NCBI GenBank assembly: GCA_022829145.1
Contig: CM040753.1
Coordinates: 10,423,884-10,487,883 of the forward strand
Direction of reading: 5' to 3'
DNA: 64,000 bases
From: Albula goreensis
Taxonomy: Eukaryota > Chordata > Actinopteri > Albuliformes > Albulidae
Shown here piece after piece: positions 24,001 to 31,185 of this stretch (its first letter is position 1; every line of letters begins with the position of its first letter). The notes beneath the pieces are model-generated. The model had not been told where the DNA came from. It worked only from the letters and a program-made list of their open reading frames with translations, and searched no databases. The position numbers were made by a program, and so were the translations under genes.

Positions 24001-26904
24001 GGGCGAACGGGCCAAAAGGGGGTCAATGAACTTTGTCAACAAAAGGAACGTCACCTCAAAAGGAGGTATGTGACCTCTACCCTGGCCTTCTGTCCCTTGG
24101 ACCCAGGGAGGGCGCTCTACATTGTCTCCACATCAATATTAATAGTGCTCGGGAAAGTGGATTTAAAATGTAATCAGACCGATTTAGTAAAGCATCCTTG
24201 AACACTATTCACCACAGAGGTCTCTAAGAATACTCCTACTGGACAACAGACACAGCTGGTTTCAATCTTAGATGGGTTAGTGCTGACTAGGTTAGTCAGC
24301 CACAGTATATATTCTAAACACAAGTATCTTTATTTTTCTTCACAGTCACATCTTTGTGAGTAAATTCTGGCATCCATCAAACTCACCCATCTGTTTTTGA
24401 AAAAAATATGAATATCTGAATTCATTTTTCAGTCCACGCTACTGCCAGTGTTTACTTAATGTAACTGATCGAAGTAACTGAACACGGCATGTCAGATGTT
24501 CATTTAACACAAAGCAGTGACTCGCACCTGCGATCTGGGTGGGGTTGGTCCGGATGGTGTCCATGAAGGTTCCCATCACTGTCAGTTCCCTCCACAGACG
24601 ACCCACCTGCTGGAACTCTGGGTCATTGAAGAGTAGCTCCTGAGCGTCCACATAGAACCGAGCCAGTCTGAGACACAACGAGCACACAGACAGACAGATG
24701 ATGGACAACTACACAACATGGGGTGCTCACTTCCACCTGTCCCCCTCTGCTTCTCACAATCCATTACAGGGTATCACCATCTCATCTTTTGTGTGTGCCT
24801 GTTCTTGAATTATAGCAGAAGATATAGAACAAACAAGGTTATTTTTGTTTACACAGAGGGCTCCTGAAATGCAGAGCTTGCAAGGTCAAGTATTAGAGAA
24901 GATGTAACACTAGAAGGGGGGATTTTTGCTGCCTGTTCTTTGAATACCTGGCCAGGTAATGTATCAGTGGTAGGGACCTTTGGAGTGCTCAAGTCCAGGC
25001 TTGATGCAGTGCTGCATACTCTCCAGACTCAGGGAAAGTTACTCACTGCTTAATGACCTGTTTCCAGAATTATCAATTCTTATGAGCTTTTGTGCTTTGG
25101 TTGTCCCCAGTAAAGTGCCCTCAAATAACAGTGAGCCATTCCCCTACACAGACGCCTATCCTTTCACACCTTGTAGGTGTTGTACAATGCACAATATAGA
25201 AACCAAAAATCCCAGCAAATTGGGAGCAGCATCAGCTTGGGTTTGCTGGCTCACATAGAGCTGTTGTAGTTGGAGACGAGGCCTGGGGACTCTCCGCGGG
25301 TGGGGTAGCGGAAGCAGGGGTTGTCGGCATTGCAGAAAATCCCCTGGATCCAAGGCAGAATTCCAGCAGAGGGCATAGCTTTGTTGGGAAAATGGCCTGG
25401 GAGGGGACAGAGCATACAAGGGTGATCATCAACAACACTGATTGCTGTGTGGATTTTATACTTTACAATCCCCTGACATTTTTCTCCTATGCATCACAAC
25501 CTGCAGTTTTACAATGGCACTGTGCAATCATCAAAGTCTGAATATTGAAATATCATGCAAAGCATGGAAATTTTAGAAGTACAAATCAATTTTTTTGCTT
25601 CCTCCTAAAATGATTTCCCACATTCCACGACATATTACAACTATTACAACTACGATGTATTGACTTAAAACATCCTACAACACCAGAATCCCACTCGAAA
25701 TAAGAAATGACTAATGGCAACGTAGCAACAAATTGCAATAGAAATGAGAAGAGAGGAAAAGTTAGATTTTCAAAACAGAAAATGTATACACCAAAAGACA
25801 GTGAAGTTCCTTTTTAATAGCAAACATAAATGTTCTCTATCAAATTTTGGAATTTTCACCAATGTAATTTTGCTTTTCAGGTACTGTATACAAGACTCTC
25901 CATTCATTCTTCTTTTAACAAATGTTGACAACAATTACCATGCATGCATGCATGCATAAATGTTATACTGAAATCCATATTTTGAGGAGGTTTGTATGCT
26001 CACATTGATGCTGGCGGTAGAGTGGGTTAGCTTTCCTCAGCCACACCAGGCCAATGAAGAGCACCACAGGCCACATGATTTCAACGAAGAACCGAATCTG
26101 CCAAGAGAACAGGAAACAGCCACCAATTCAGTGAAATCATAGAACTAGCAACTTAAGCATTATCTCCCATTAAAGCAGAGGGTTAGAAGTCATGGGCATA
26201 TGTTAGCCTGTGATGAAGATGGTAACTTTTTTTATTAATTTTTTTTTTTATTATAATGTGAAACAGAATACATTCATTCACAGTGAGCCTTCAAAGTCAA
26301 AATCATAAAAAAAAGATTTTGTTTAGATTCTCTACATTAACAGTGAAAGAGAGTCTTTCACTTCTGGGGGTTGCGCGAGGAAGCATGACAAATTCTCAGC
26401 ACTCAAAATAATCTGCTGACAGTAGTTTACAGTGAAGCTCTTTAACATGGAAGAGAAGCATTTGAATCCCAAAGTGCTTCTCGGCAGCTCTGCACTTGTG
26501 TACAAGCCCCGGCTCAACTTGAAAAGGACTCAGCTGAGATGATTGGAGAAAGCAGCAATGGATGGCTGAACTTTCACAATGAGACTCCCTCTGGGGCTAC
26601 CACACTCAGTTGCTACTCATTTAAACTCAGAGACAGTCATCGGCCTCGAGACAGAGTGAGAGAGAGGCATTGTGGGTAAACACCTCCATGCTTTTGGGTC
26701 CTTGTCCAGAAGATGTCCTTTGTGTGCACCCTGACCCACACTAAAACACTCTGTCAACTCCTTACACTTGCAGCATGCCCCTCCAACCCCAAACACTGTG
26801 GTGGCAGTGAATGTGTGAGGTGAAAGAACAGGTTTTACCTTCTGTCTCTTGCGAAGTGTCCAGTTTTTCCACAGCAGAAGCCTGATCTGCATGCCCACAC
26901 CCAT
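1..26904 (-). CDS. abca4: abca4 gene (5' 38 exons; 3' part beyond window)
   Basis: Retinal-specific ABCA transporter of photoreceptor outer-segment discs. In the family it flips N-retinylidene-phosphatidylethanolamine to the cytosolic leaflet, clearing all-trans-retinal. Joined exons give 1834 in-frame codons against about 2273 aa for human. The order is start with TM1 (exons 1-2), large lumenal/exocytoplasmic domain (3-13), TM block (14-16), charged linker (17-18), NBD1 (19-23), regulatory linker (24-27), second lumenal domain (28-35) and start of the second TM block (36-38). Walker [11 protein letters not shown], signature LSGGMQ, Walker [13 protein letters not shown] and H-loop STHHMDEAD are visible. 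NBD2 lies off the left edge. Exon lengths match human almost one for one and arhgap29 is the 5' neighbour, which separates it from abca1/abca7. Introns not listed separately show only AT-rich sequence or simple repeats. Whether it is an abca4a or abca4b co-orthologue cannot be told. Confidence 0.96.
141..305 (+). mobile_element. tRNA-derived SINE copy (decayed)
   Basis: The head has a tRNA-like promoter: A-box-like ATGGTTAGGGAGCTGGGC and a B-box-like GGTTCAGTTCCC about 35 nt later. It is followed by a body with the tatatatctagctatataaa motif and a cctt-aagtgtc segment typical of a widespread fish tRNA-SINE body. A related, shorter copy lies at about 7250-7323. No target-site duplication was identified. 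Family name not assigned. Confidence 0.55.
520..550. repeat. (CCCCA)6 tract, G4-forming on the minus strand
   Basis: Six perfect CCCCA units. The complementary transcribed-sense strand reads TGGGG repeated, with at least six G4 runs separated by one T, an ideal G-quadruplex pattern. Intronic in abca4. Confidence 0.9.
1008..1123 (-). CDS. abca4: abca4 exon 37 (TM block 2)
   Basis: 116 nt, as in human. Encodes [20 protein letters not shown] then [19 protein letters not shown], two membrane helices. Donor TATGG|GTAAGC. Confidence 0.94.
1505..1682 (-). CDS. abca4: abca4 exon 36 (TM block 2)
   Basis: 178 nt, as in human. Encodes [20 protein letters not shown] then [20 protein letters not shown] and [19 protein letters not shown]. 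It carries a membrane helix and the coupling-helix motif [13 protein letters not shown]. Confidence 0.96.
2506..2675 (-). CDS. abca4: abca4 exon 35
   Basis: 170 nt, as in human. Encodes [20 protein letters not shown] then [20 protein letters not shown] and [16 protein letters not shown], the end of lumenal domain 2. Donor ACAGT|GTGAGT. Confidence 0.95.
2863..2937 (-). CDS. abca4: abca4 exon 34 (GC donor)
   Basis: 75 nt, as in human. Encodes [20 protein letters not shown] then EYNVK. The 3' end is AAG|GCAAGT, a GC-AG intron with otherwise perfect 5' splice consensus. No GT donor nearby keeps the frame into exon 35 ([10 protein letters not shown]). Confidence 0.92.
3065..3170 (-). CDS. abca4: abca4 exon 33
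   Basis: 106 nt, as in human. Encodes [20 protein letters not shown] then [15 protein letters not shown]. Acceptor ATCTTCAG, donor GGG|GTAATG. Confidence 0.94.
3468..3500 (-). CDS. abca4: abca4 exon 32 (33-nt micro-exon)
   Basis: 33 nt, identical in size to the human micro-exon 32, with acceptor CTTTCCAG and donor AG|GTACTT. Encodes [11 protein letters not shown], matching human LKSKFWVNEQR. Too short for ORF calling; fixed by frame and homology. Confidence 0.93.
3690..3784 (-). CDS. abca4: abca4 exon 31
   Basis: 95 nt, as in human. Encodes [20 protein letters not shown] then [11 protein letters not shown], containing the conserved RNIS sequon. Donor CAG|GTACAG. Confidence 0.94.
3930..4119 (-). 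CDS. abca4: abca4 exon 30
   Basis: 190 nt, one codon longer than my recollection of human. Encodes [20 protein letters not shown]...[20 protein letters not shown]...[10 protein letters not shown]-glycosylation sequons (NIT, NGT) and conserved cysteines are visible. A CA-repeat lies just upstream of the acceptor (about 4133-4180). Confidence 0.95.
4133..4180. repeat. (CACG)n/(CA)n microsatellite
   Basis: Compound CACG then CA repeat directly upstream (in gene sense) of the abca4 exon 30 acceptor. A short (GT)n lies nearby at about 4320-4336. Confidence 0.85.
4448..4546 (-). CDS. abca4: abca4 exon 29
   Basis: 99 nt, as in human. Encodes [20 protein letters not shown] then [13 protein letters not shown] (human [12 protein letters not shown]). 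Lumenal domain 2. Confidence 0.93.
4788..4912 (-). CDS. abca4: abca4 exon 28
   Basis: 125 nt, as in human. Encodes [20 protein letters not shown] then [21 protein letters not shown], the first helix of membrane domain 2 and start of the second lumenal domain. Confidence 0.95.
5477..5652 (-). CDS. abca4: abca4 exon 27
   Basis: 176 nt ending [20 protein letters not shown] then HKDFLAQ, the conserved segment entering the second membrane domain. The 5' part is a divergent linker ([15 protein letters not shown]) shorter than in human (266-nt exon). Acceptor CCACACAG|AT is chosen because it agrees in phase with 26b; donor CAG|GTACAC. Confidence 0.83.
6133..6160 (-). CDS. abca4: abca4 candidate micro-exon 26b
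   Basis: A strong donor (ACGACG|GTAAAG) ends a short segment with two possible acceptors. GATGCCAG gives 28 nt and exactly bridges the 54-nt exon 26 to exon 27 in frame (SPLANGPDD then DADEAP). CTCCTTTAG gives 18 nt and fits only if exon 26 ends at the 40-nt site. The linker is poorly conserved, so the choice rests on phase alone. RNA would settle it. Confidence 0.5.
6398..6451 (-). CDS. abca4: abca4 exon 26
   Basis: 54 nt with acceptor CCTCACAG and donor CTG|GTAAAA, encoding [18 protein letters not shown]. It aligns with human IFLKVTEDSDSG. The end is less certain: an internal ATG|GTGCCA would give a 40-nt exon with a different phase. See the entry at 6133-6160. Confidence 0.78.
6766..6971 (-). 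CDS. abca4: abca4 exon 25 (regulatory domain 1)
   Basis: 206 nt, same as human. Encodes [20 protein letters not shown] then [20 protein letters not shown] and [16 protein letters not shown], the conserved ABCA regulatory domain after NBD1. Confidence 0.96.
7250..7323 (+). mobile_element. tRNA-derived SINE head fragment
   Basis: Shares the head of the copy at 141-305: ttatggttcagcagttaag, then aaactgggcttgtggccaga and aggttacaggctgtattccc. The B box has decayed (GGTTACAGGCTGTATTCCC). It lies in abca4 intron 24 in the opposite orientation to the gene. The tail is not clear. Confidence 0.5.
7475..7580 (-). CDS. abca4: abca4 exon 24 (Cys-rich linker)
   Basis: 106 nt encoding [20 protein letters not shown] then [16 protein letters not shown]. 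Seven cysteines in about 15 residues correspond to the GTCSCSS stretch of human. Frame and phase fit exons 23 and 25. Its acceptor context is duplicated upstream in intron 23 (units at 7653-7700 and 7731-7790). Confidence 0.86.
7566..7790 (-). repeat. Three degenerate tandem units with acceptor-like ends (intron 23)
   Basis: Units at about 7571-7626, 7653-7700 and 7731-7790 repeat every 80-90 nt. On the minus strand the first two share tgtgcag/cgtgcag followed by ACGGAGTGT. The second and third share gctgagggtg and a polypyrimidine run. The unit nearest 7580 is the real exon 24 acceptor. The second would hit a stop (TGA) after five codons. Confidence 0.6.
7809..7999 (-). CDS. abca4: abca4 exon 23 (H-loop)
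   Basis: 191 nt encoding [40 protein letters not shown] and [20 protein letters not shown]. It contains the NBD1 switch histidine (THHMDEAD). Donor GAG|GTGAGA. Confidence 0.94.
8425..8562 (-). CDS. abca4: abca4 exon 22 (signature, Walker B)
   Basis: 138 nt encoding [20 protein letters not shown] then [20 protein letters not shown] and LKYRSG. It completes the LSGGMQ signature and carries Walker B with the catalytic Glu and the D-loop. Length equals human exon 22. Confidence 0.96.
8661..8800 (-). CDS. abca4: abca4 exon 21 (NBD1)
   Basis: 140 nt, same as human. Encodes [16 protein letters not shown]...[20 protein letters not shown], the helical subdomain leading into the ABC signature. The donor CTG|GTCTGT is weak (no A at +3), but no alternative keeps the LSGGMQ frame. 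Confidence 0.92.
8909..9040 (-). CDS. abca4: abca4 exon 20 (NBD1)
   Basis: 132 nt, as in human. Encodes [40 protein letters not shown] and LFH. It includes the Q-loop (CPQHN) of NBD1. Confidence 0.95.
9165..9342 (-). CDS. abca4: abca4 exon 19 (NBD1 Walker A)
   Basis: 178 nt encoding [40 protein letters not shown] and the P-loop [12 protein letters not shown]. It holds the NBD1 A-loop region and the catalytic P-loop lysine. The donor AT|GTATGT splits a Met codon; human has Leu here. Confidence 0.95.
9343..10133 (-). other. abca4: abca4 intron 18
   Basis: AT-rich intron of 791 nt. A short stretch at about 9774-9800 (GTTCAAACCC followed by a GC-rich run) resembles a B box but lacks an A box. 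Nothing else recognised. Confidence 0.8.
10134..10361 (-). CDS. abca4: abca4 exon 18, expanded charged linker
   Basis: 228 nt in frame between exons 17 and 19. The first part is acidic ([17 protein letters not shown]), the middle is Ser/Gly-rich ([13 protein letters not shown]), and the last third is an uninterrupted Glu/Lys/Arg/Gln helix ([20 protein letters not shown], then QRRMQEAEL). The matching human linker is roughly 28 residues, so this one is more than twice as long. It precedes NBD1 and is expected to be cytosolic. Splice sites TTTGCACAG and CAG|GTAAAC are good. Confidence 0.88.
10475..10552 (-). CDS. abca4: abca4 exon 17
   Basis: 78 nt encoding [20 protein letters not shown] then GPKQD. 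This is the segment after the FPG motif, corresponding to human YGTPLPWYFLLQESYW. Donor GATG|GTCAGT. Too short for standard ORF calling; recognised by position, splice sites and frame. Confidence 0.88.
10745..10949 (-). CDS. abca4: abca4 exon 16
   Basis: 205 nt encoding [40 protein letters not shown] and the last helix of membrane block 1, ending WYLDNVFPG. Length equals human exon 16. Confidence 0.95.
11286..11507 (-). CDS. abca4: abca4 exon 15 (TM block 1)
   Basis: 222 nt encoding [40 protein letters not shown] and [19 protein letters not shown], i.e. successive helices. The donor is placed after the first of two tandem GTG triplets (GTG|GTGCGA) because that keeps the family's KKAVSLL-like register with exon 16. 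Confidence 0.92.
11940..12162 (-). CDS. abca4: abca4 exon 14 (TM block 1)
   Basis: 223 nt, as in human. Encodes [20 protein letters not shown] then [19 protein letters not shown] and the next helix ([20 protein letters not shown]). It carries TM helices and the intracellular coupling helix region (EKELRLKE). Donor ATG|GTGAGA. Confidence 0.95.
12406..12429. repeat. (GT)12 microsatellite
   Basis: Perfect dinucleotide run in abca4 intron 13. Confidence 0.95.
12630..12806 (-). CDS. abca4: abca4 exon 13
   Basis: 177 nt encoding [20 protein letters not shown] then [13 protein letters not shown]...[16 protein letters not shown], the end of lumenal domain 1 just before the first multi-helix membrane block. 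Confidence 0.95.
13650..13855 (-). CDS. abca4: abca4 exon 12
   Basis: 206 nt encoding [15 protein letters not shown]...[20 protein letters not shown]...[18 protein letters not shown]. Length equals human exon 12. The donor AG|GTTAGA splits the Arg codon completed in exon 13. Confidence 0.95.
13856..15242 (-). other. abca4: abca4 intron 11
   Basis: Intron of 1387 nt. Mixed composition, no ORF-like segment with splice sites, no repeat family recognised. Confidence 0.8.
15243..15440 (-). CDS. abca4: abca4 exon 11
   Basis: 198 nt encoding [16 protein letters not shown]...[11 protein letters not shown]...[22 protein letters not shown]. Equal in length to human exon 11. Donor GAG|GTAAGC. Confidence 0.95.
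16080..16196 (-). CDS. abca4: abca4 exon 10
   Basis: 117 nt, as in human, encoding [20 protein letters not shown] then [19 protein letters not shown]. Its acceptor (GTGTCCATCAG) lies 15 bases from a (TG)14 tract at 16211-16238, so recognition of this exon may be sensitive to repeat length. Donor CGA|GTAAGG. Confidence 0.95.
16211..16238. repeat. (CA)14, read as (TG)14 beside the exon 10 acceptor
   Basis: Perfect dinucleotide run starting 15 nt upstream (in gene sense) of abca4 exon 10, replacing most of its polypyrimidine tract. Confidence 0.95.
16934..17073 (-). CDS. abca4: abca4 exon 9
   Basis: 140 nt encoding [20 protein letters not shown] ... [21 protein letters not shown]. The cysteine in FCN and the [10 protein letters not shown] block are conserved. 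Donor AGC|GTAAGC. Confidence 0.95.
17251..17491 (-). CDS. abca4: abca4 exon 8
   Basis: 241 nt, same as human exon 8. Contains [12 protein letters not shown] and [19 protein letters not shown], a highly conserved lumenal segment. The donor A|GTGAGT leaves one base, completed to ACT (Thr) by exon 9. Confidence 0.95.
17492..19013 (-). other. abca4: abca4 intron 7, with (CA)n
   Basis: Intron of 1522 nt. It holds a long (AC)n run at about 17961-18011; nothing else recognised. Confidence 0.85.
19014..19103 (-). CDS. abca4: abca4 exon 7
   Basis: 90 nt encoding [20 protein letters not shown]...EKLRE. It has a clean CTCTGCTAG acceptor and GTACTG donor. Less conserved than its neighbours, aligning with the human LPTLLDSRSQGINLRSWG stretch. 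Confidence 0.9.
19104..20447 (-). other. abca4: abca4 intron 6
   Basis: Intron of 1344 nt, AT-rich, no recognised element. Confidence 0.8.
20448..20645 (-). CDS. abca4: abca4 exon 6
   Basis: 198 nt encoding [20 protein letters not shown]...[11 protein letters not shown]. Lumenal domain 1. The donor ATG|GTCAGT is followed in frame by exon 7. Same length as human exon 6. Confidence 0.94.
20646..23514 (-). other. abca4: abca4 intron 5
   Basis: Largest abca4 intron in the window (2869 nt). AT-rich with a T run near 21730. I see no exon, RNA gene or recognised repeat in it. Its size would suit an intronic enhancer but nothing in the sequence proves one. Confidence 0.75.
23515..23642 (-). CDS. 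abca4: abca4 exon 5
   Basis: 128 nt encoding [20 protein letters not shown]...NAKVRPEQ. It ends on a codon boundary before GTATGT. Length equals human exon 5. Confidence 0.93.
23643..24527 (-). other. abca4: abca4 intron 4
   Basis: Intron of 885 nt, no recognised element. Confidence 0.8.
24528..24667 (-). CDS. abca4: abca4 exon 4
   Basis: 140 nt with acceptor TGTCTCAG and donor GCAG|GTGCGA. Encodes [15 protein letters not shown]...[14 protein letters not shown], part of lumenal domain 1. Same length as human exon 4. Confidence 0.93.
25255..25396 (-). CDS. abca4: abca4 exon 3
   Basis: 142 nt, start of the large lumenal domain. It contains [12 protein letters not shown] and the conserved motif around FCNADNPCF, whose cysteines belong to the N-terminal lumenal disulphide region. 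Frame continues through ...SNYNSS into exon 4. Length equals human exon 3. Confidence 0.94.
26004..26097 (-). CDS. abca4: abca4 exon 2 (TM1)
   Basis: 94 nt between a TTGGCAG acceptor and a GTGAGC donor. Encodes [20 protein letters not shown] then RKANPLY, the first membrane helix and start of the first lumenal domain. Same length as the human exon 2. Confidence 0.93.
26098..26838 (-). other. abca4: abca4 intron 1
   Basis: Intron of 741 nt. Contains only an A/T-rich run near 26228-26250. No alternative start exon seen. Confidence 0.8.
26839..26904 (-). CDS. abca4: abca4 exon 1 (start codon)
   Basis: 66 coding bases from ATG at 26904, in good context (GCCATGG), encoding [20 protein letters not shown] plus QK, the cytosolic leader before TM1. 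Donor AAG|GTAAAA. Same length and near-identical sequence to the human first exon. The exon continues upstream as 5'UTR of unknown length. Confidence 0.95.
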
Positions 26905-26935
26905 GGCTACCCTAAAAACCCCCTGGCCCCCACAG

Positions 26936-26952
26936 GGGTCACCAGCAGGTCA
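26936..26952 (+). promoter_or_regulatory. DR5-type retinoic acid response element upstream of abca4
   Basis: GGGTCA CCAGC AGGTCA: two nuclear-receptor half-sites in direct repeat with a 5-base spacer, the arrangement preferred by RAR/RXR heterodimers. It lies 32-48 bases upstream of the abca4 ATG, in 5'UTR or core promoter. The match is seen directly; function is inferred. Confidence 0.55.
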
Positions 26953-27000
26953 CAAACCTTCAAACAGACAGGCAGAACTATTAACTTCACAGGAAAAATG

Positions 27001-27006
27001 TAATCC
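27001..27006 (+). promoter_or_regulatory. CRX/OTX-type site TAATCC near abca4 start
   Basis: TAATCC (GGATTA on the gene strand), the core recognised by the photoreceptor homeoprotein CRX, about 97 bases upstream of the abca4 ATG. A second TAATCC is at 28752-28757. A single 6-mer is weak evidence, but the position suits a photoreceptor gene. Confidence 0.35.
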
Positions 27007-30000
27007 CACTACAGCCAAATCTAGTACTGCAGAAAAATTGTGTAACATCTTTCCCCATGACATCATCCACAAAATATACACAAGATCTACTACAAATACA
27101 ACCATTTTAATCAAGTACCAAAACAGCTGATGCTCATAGTTTTAAAAGCTTCCTTGCACATATCTAGATGTGAAACTACCTTCACTTCATAATATAAAAA
27201 ACATAAAGGAGGGGGTGTAAAAGTCTTTTTCTGGGTCATGCCAATCAATGTGCCAAACACTGAAAGCAAGGCTGAAGCCAGAATTGGATTGGCTGCATCC
27301 TGATGCCTAGGGCAGATGTGGGTCAATACAATGAACCACCAGAAAAAAATCTTGTGTACTGCCAGTTTAACAGAAGGGGAAAAAATCATCTTCCTGTTTA
27401 GTTGACAAGACCCCCTATAGTGCACGTTATCTAAGCCTGTGGAACTCTAATGAGTCAACACTTGAATGAGTAATTAGGGAGTTATTTCGGAGAACAACCA
27501 ATGATTAGAATAGCTTGGTTTACTTCAGACGCTGTGGCGTATTTTTCGGTAAAATAACTCGCTATTCACCAAAACAAATTAAAAGTGAAGATAAATCAAC
27601 CTTTAAATTGTATATCCCCTTCCACGAGGTTCACCTGAACGTGCGGTGCCAACTGCAACACGACTAGCGGAATGAGATAATGAGCTCCAAACAAGAGCCA
27701 AAGACTTCGGAAAAGAATCGATGGTCCGAATCATGAGCATAAATATCACCATCTCATCCATCACTATCACAACTATCCACAGGTTTCACATGAAGAATAA
27801 ATTGTCGACAGTCCAGAAATCACCCAATTGCATCGTTGTTTTATCGTTCGTCAGTTCTGATGTACAAGGACACGTAATACTCTATCTTCAAAATGGGACA
27901 TATTTTCTTGATGAAATGTAGATATCCAGCATAAGATACACTCATGTGCTGCAGCCATGATATTTTTTCCAGTGCCCTGCGGTTCAGTTAACAGCCGTGT
28001 GCACAGAGCATACGTGAAGCACTGGCAATTTACTCTGTAGTACATTTTTACAGATGGTTTTGTTTTTGTGTGCAATATGGGATTCGCATTATGTAATCAT
28101 TCGTTGTTATTTCCTAGAACACATTAACATAGCCTACTGAAAAACACAACAGGATTGCTCTATTAAACAAAAGTAAGATTCTCCCTGCCCCGTGCTGATT
28201 GAAGGATGGAGTTGTAAACACGATCGCCTATTCAAATGTCGAGTCATCTGCCCCATGACAGTTCTGACTGGTAGCTGCGGTATAGCATTATCCAAGACTC
28301 GACTGCAGGCATCCATTTTTTACGCCGGAAAACTTGTATCCACCAAAGAAAACAGGCTTGTCGGCGTTGTATTTACATAGTTCATTCGCAATGTCATATA
28401 TACATTATTATTTTTTGTGTGAAAACATTTAGCAATAACTTTTGTTTTCTAACGTGCATGAGATTAAAATAACAGAATCTCTTAAATATTTTCTAGAGAA
28501 TTCCAGAGTAATTAATTACTACACCGCATCGTACATGTTTATCTTGATGTAGCTAATAGCGTTTATGTTTATGGCAACGAAAAGACAACAAACCGAGAAA
28601 GTAAACCTGCTTACCTCAGAAGTAAAACGCTAACGTTTCACAACATCTACTGAACGTATAATAATCAGAAAACGTCCCACTGATTGCTACATGTCGCTGG
28701 GAACACGTCTACTTTCTTCAGAACCAGCTCGCACTTGTAATCAGATTGTTTTAATCCCCTTTCTCAACAGGCTGGCGACAGTCACCCATTTTGTTTCAAA
28801 CATATACTGCAAGGAAATGTATTTGGGTGAAAGTGTAGGCCCGTTAGAATGAAATTTTGAACACATACAAATGATATTTAAAGCAAGGAAGTTGGAATGA
28901 CTTTCTATGAAAGTTTAGTTCAACGACTAGTTTACACGTGATAAGGCAGCGGTGAACTCTGTCAATGTTTTGATGCCTGAGCGTAATCGCTGTTGTGCGC
29001 TGTCAAGTACAATTAGGAGGTAGTATCCCAAGTGATACAGCAAAGTAGTGTTTATTTTACAATGTGAATGGTACCGCAGCAAAAATTATGTGCATGGCAA
29101 TACTCTCGCAATGCCATTTTGGCATCAATATTATTGCAACATTTATAAGACGTTGTGACAACGTTGTCACAATTCTCCTGGTTCCAGCCATAATTAGTAC
29201 ATCGTCACAATTGAGATTGCCTGAGGAACGCTTCCAGTTGTATCCTGTGGCCTGTCGGTTTTGAATATGGTCCGTTCTCTGTCCTTAGTCTGGCTTTAAA
29301 AATTGGACAGCACTCAAAAGGTAACCGTAGAGATACAACAGCCGAGAGTTATACCTATTTACCAATATGTCCCGAAGCCATATGAGTAGTGTTGTAGAAG
29401 GTACAATTTAAAAAGCATATTCTGTATTTGTTTGAGAATTTATCATTGATGAATATTTACAAGAAGGTCATAGAAAAGAAAAAAGTGCAGGGGACAGTAT
29501 TAGGGTACGCAAGACAAAAAGTTGTTTATCAAGTTGACATGACGAGTCCTACATTTTGCTTTCAGACTTAATTTAATAATACAGACGAACTTAGCGGTTG
29601 ATGTGTGACGTACGTATTAAGTTTTGTGTATAGTATCCCCCAAAACATGATCTATAATAAACATAAACGAAGTCACAAGCTATACATTTATGAAAGGAGA
29701 AATTTAATTATGAAGCTAATGATTAATACTGTAATAGACTACATCTCACCTTAAGCTAAACTGCAGAAAGGGTGCTAATATACTATAACACTGAAATATA
29801 TGTTACAACACAGCAGGAAGAAAACTGCGTCAAGCAATACCCAACTGCAATGATATAACTTCTGAATCCAACTGCCAGCAGCCAGACAAATGAAACACCC
29901 ATACTGAGAGAATCCTAACATTATCAATGTGTATTGGATTAACTGTATATTTTGCAGTGATTCAAAATTGTTTTGTTTAATGGTGGCTGAATGCTTTTGT

Positions 30001-30726
30001 ATTTCAATATGCCACAAATGCAATATGCCACAAAGATGTGACTGTACTTGCTCCACATAGACCTGCTGAAAGAATATCTTTAAATTGCCTGTGGTCCAAG
30101 CAACATCATTTTAATTTCCTATTAGAACAAATCAAAGTGGCTGAACTTGAAACTAAACCATATGTTTTATATATAATTAAAAAAAACAATTGACAGTGAC
30201 ATTTTTTGCATTGTCATCTACACTTTTAATAAGTTACAAAAGAGGTGGATGTTCTCAGCAATTTTTTGAAAGAAAGAAAGTTAATACAATTAAGTCTATT
30301 CTGCAATAGACATTCCTTGTTGGTCATATTTACAAAAAACCCTAAAAAAAAATACAAATGGTTCACATAAATTATCAGACACACTTACTGAAGCTTAGCC
30401 TAAGCAAAGGGTTTTGTATTCAGGTATCATACTGTACTGTATCCTTTAAAAATATACTGTACTGAGAATTTTTTTCAGAAAAGGAAATAGCAGTATACAC
30501 AATAATAAATACTAAGCAGAGTAAGTGCATAACAGTGAAGGTAAAGTGACATTACATGCAATGCTGTAATACAAATGAAATAGGTTTTTGGCATATGAAC
30601 ATAGAAATGTGAGGAAAATGCTTTATAAAAAGATTCTGTACTGAAAAAGGTTTTAATATTACAGTTTTTCCAAGTTAAACAGTCATTGCACAGTGTCAGA
30701 GAAAACGACTTTTCTTTTAATATCAC

Positions 30727-31185
30727 TTTATTTTTTTCCTGTAGCTATATCATATAGATTATACATTTTTCATGTAATAATTTATATTTGCTATAGAGAT
30801 GGCAGTAATGAATAATGGAAGTTTTGCTTATATGGCCTACTTTTCTTTTTATATAGCTTTTAAAAAGAAGCTGACTACTGTGTTAAATAACTAATAAATA
30901 CACACGCTGTCTTACACTAAGTGCACCCTGCATTAACTTCGGAGCCACCAATTGCTCTTGTCTACACAAACTGTGGCATAACAGATAACAATGAATATAT
31001 TAATATATGTAACACTTCAATGGTACATATTCACAGTTGTTGAAAATATTTAAGCAGTTTCTTTTCATATACAATATGGCACAAATTGGATGTGTATATA
31101 TACAATATATATATATATATATATTTATCTATCTATATATACAACAATATGTTGTATATAATTGCAATGTATAAGTTACAAATGA
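30727..31185 (-). other. arhgap29: arhgap29 probable 3'UTR
   Basis: AT-rich stretch following the arhgap29 stop codon, including a (TA)n run at about 31105-31124. It ends at a candidate AATAAA (30727-30732, minus strand) followed by T/G-rich sequence. A longer 3'UTR is possible, since another AATAAA lies at 29051-29056. Confidence 0.45.

Larger units (their letters stand above)
26905..30726. other. Spacer between arhgap29 and abca4
   Basis: About 3.8 kb with no gene. It holds the abca4 5'UTR/promoter at its left end. Homeodomain-type TAATTA motifs occur near 27468 and 28508. The rest is AT-rich and unrecognised. The abca4 transcription start cannot be fixed from sequence alone. Confidence 0.7.
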
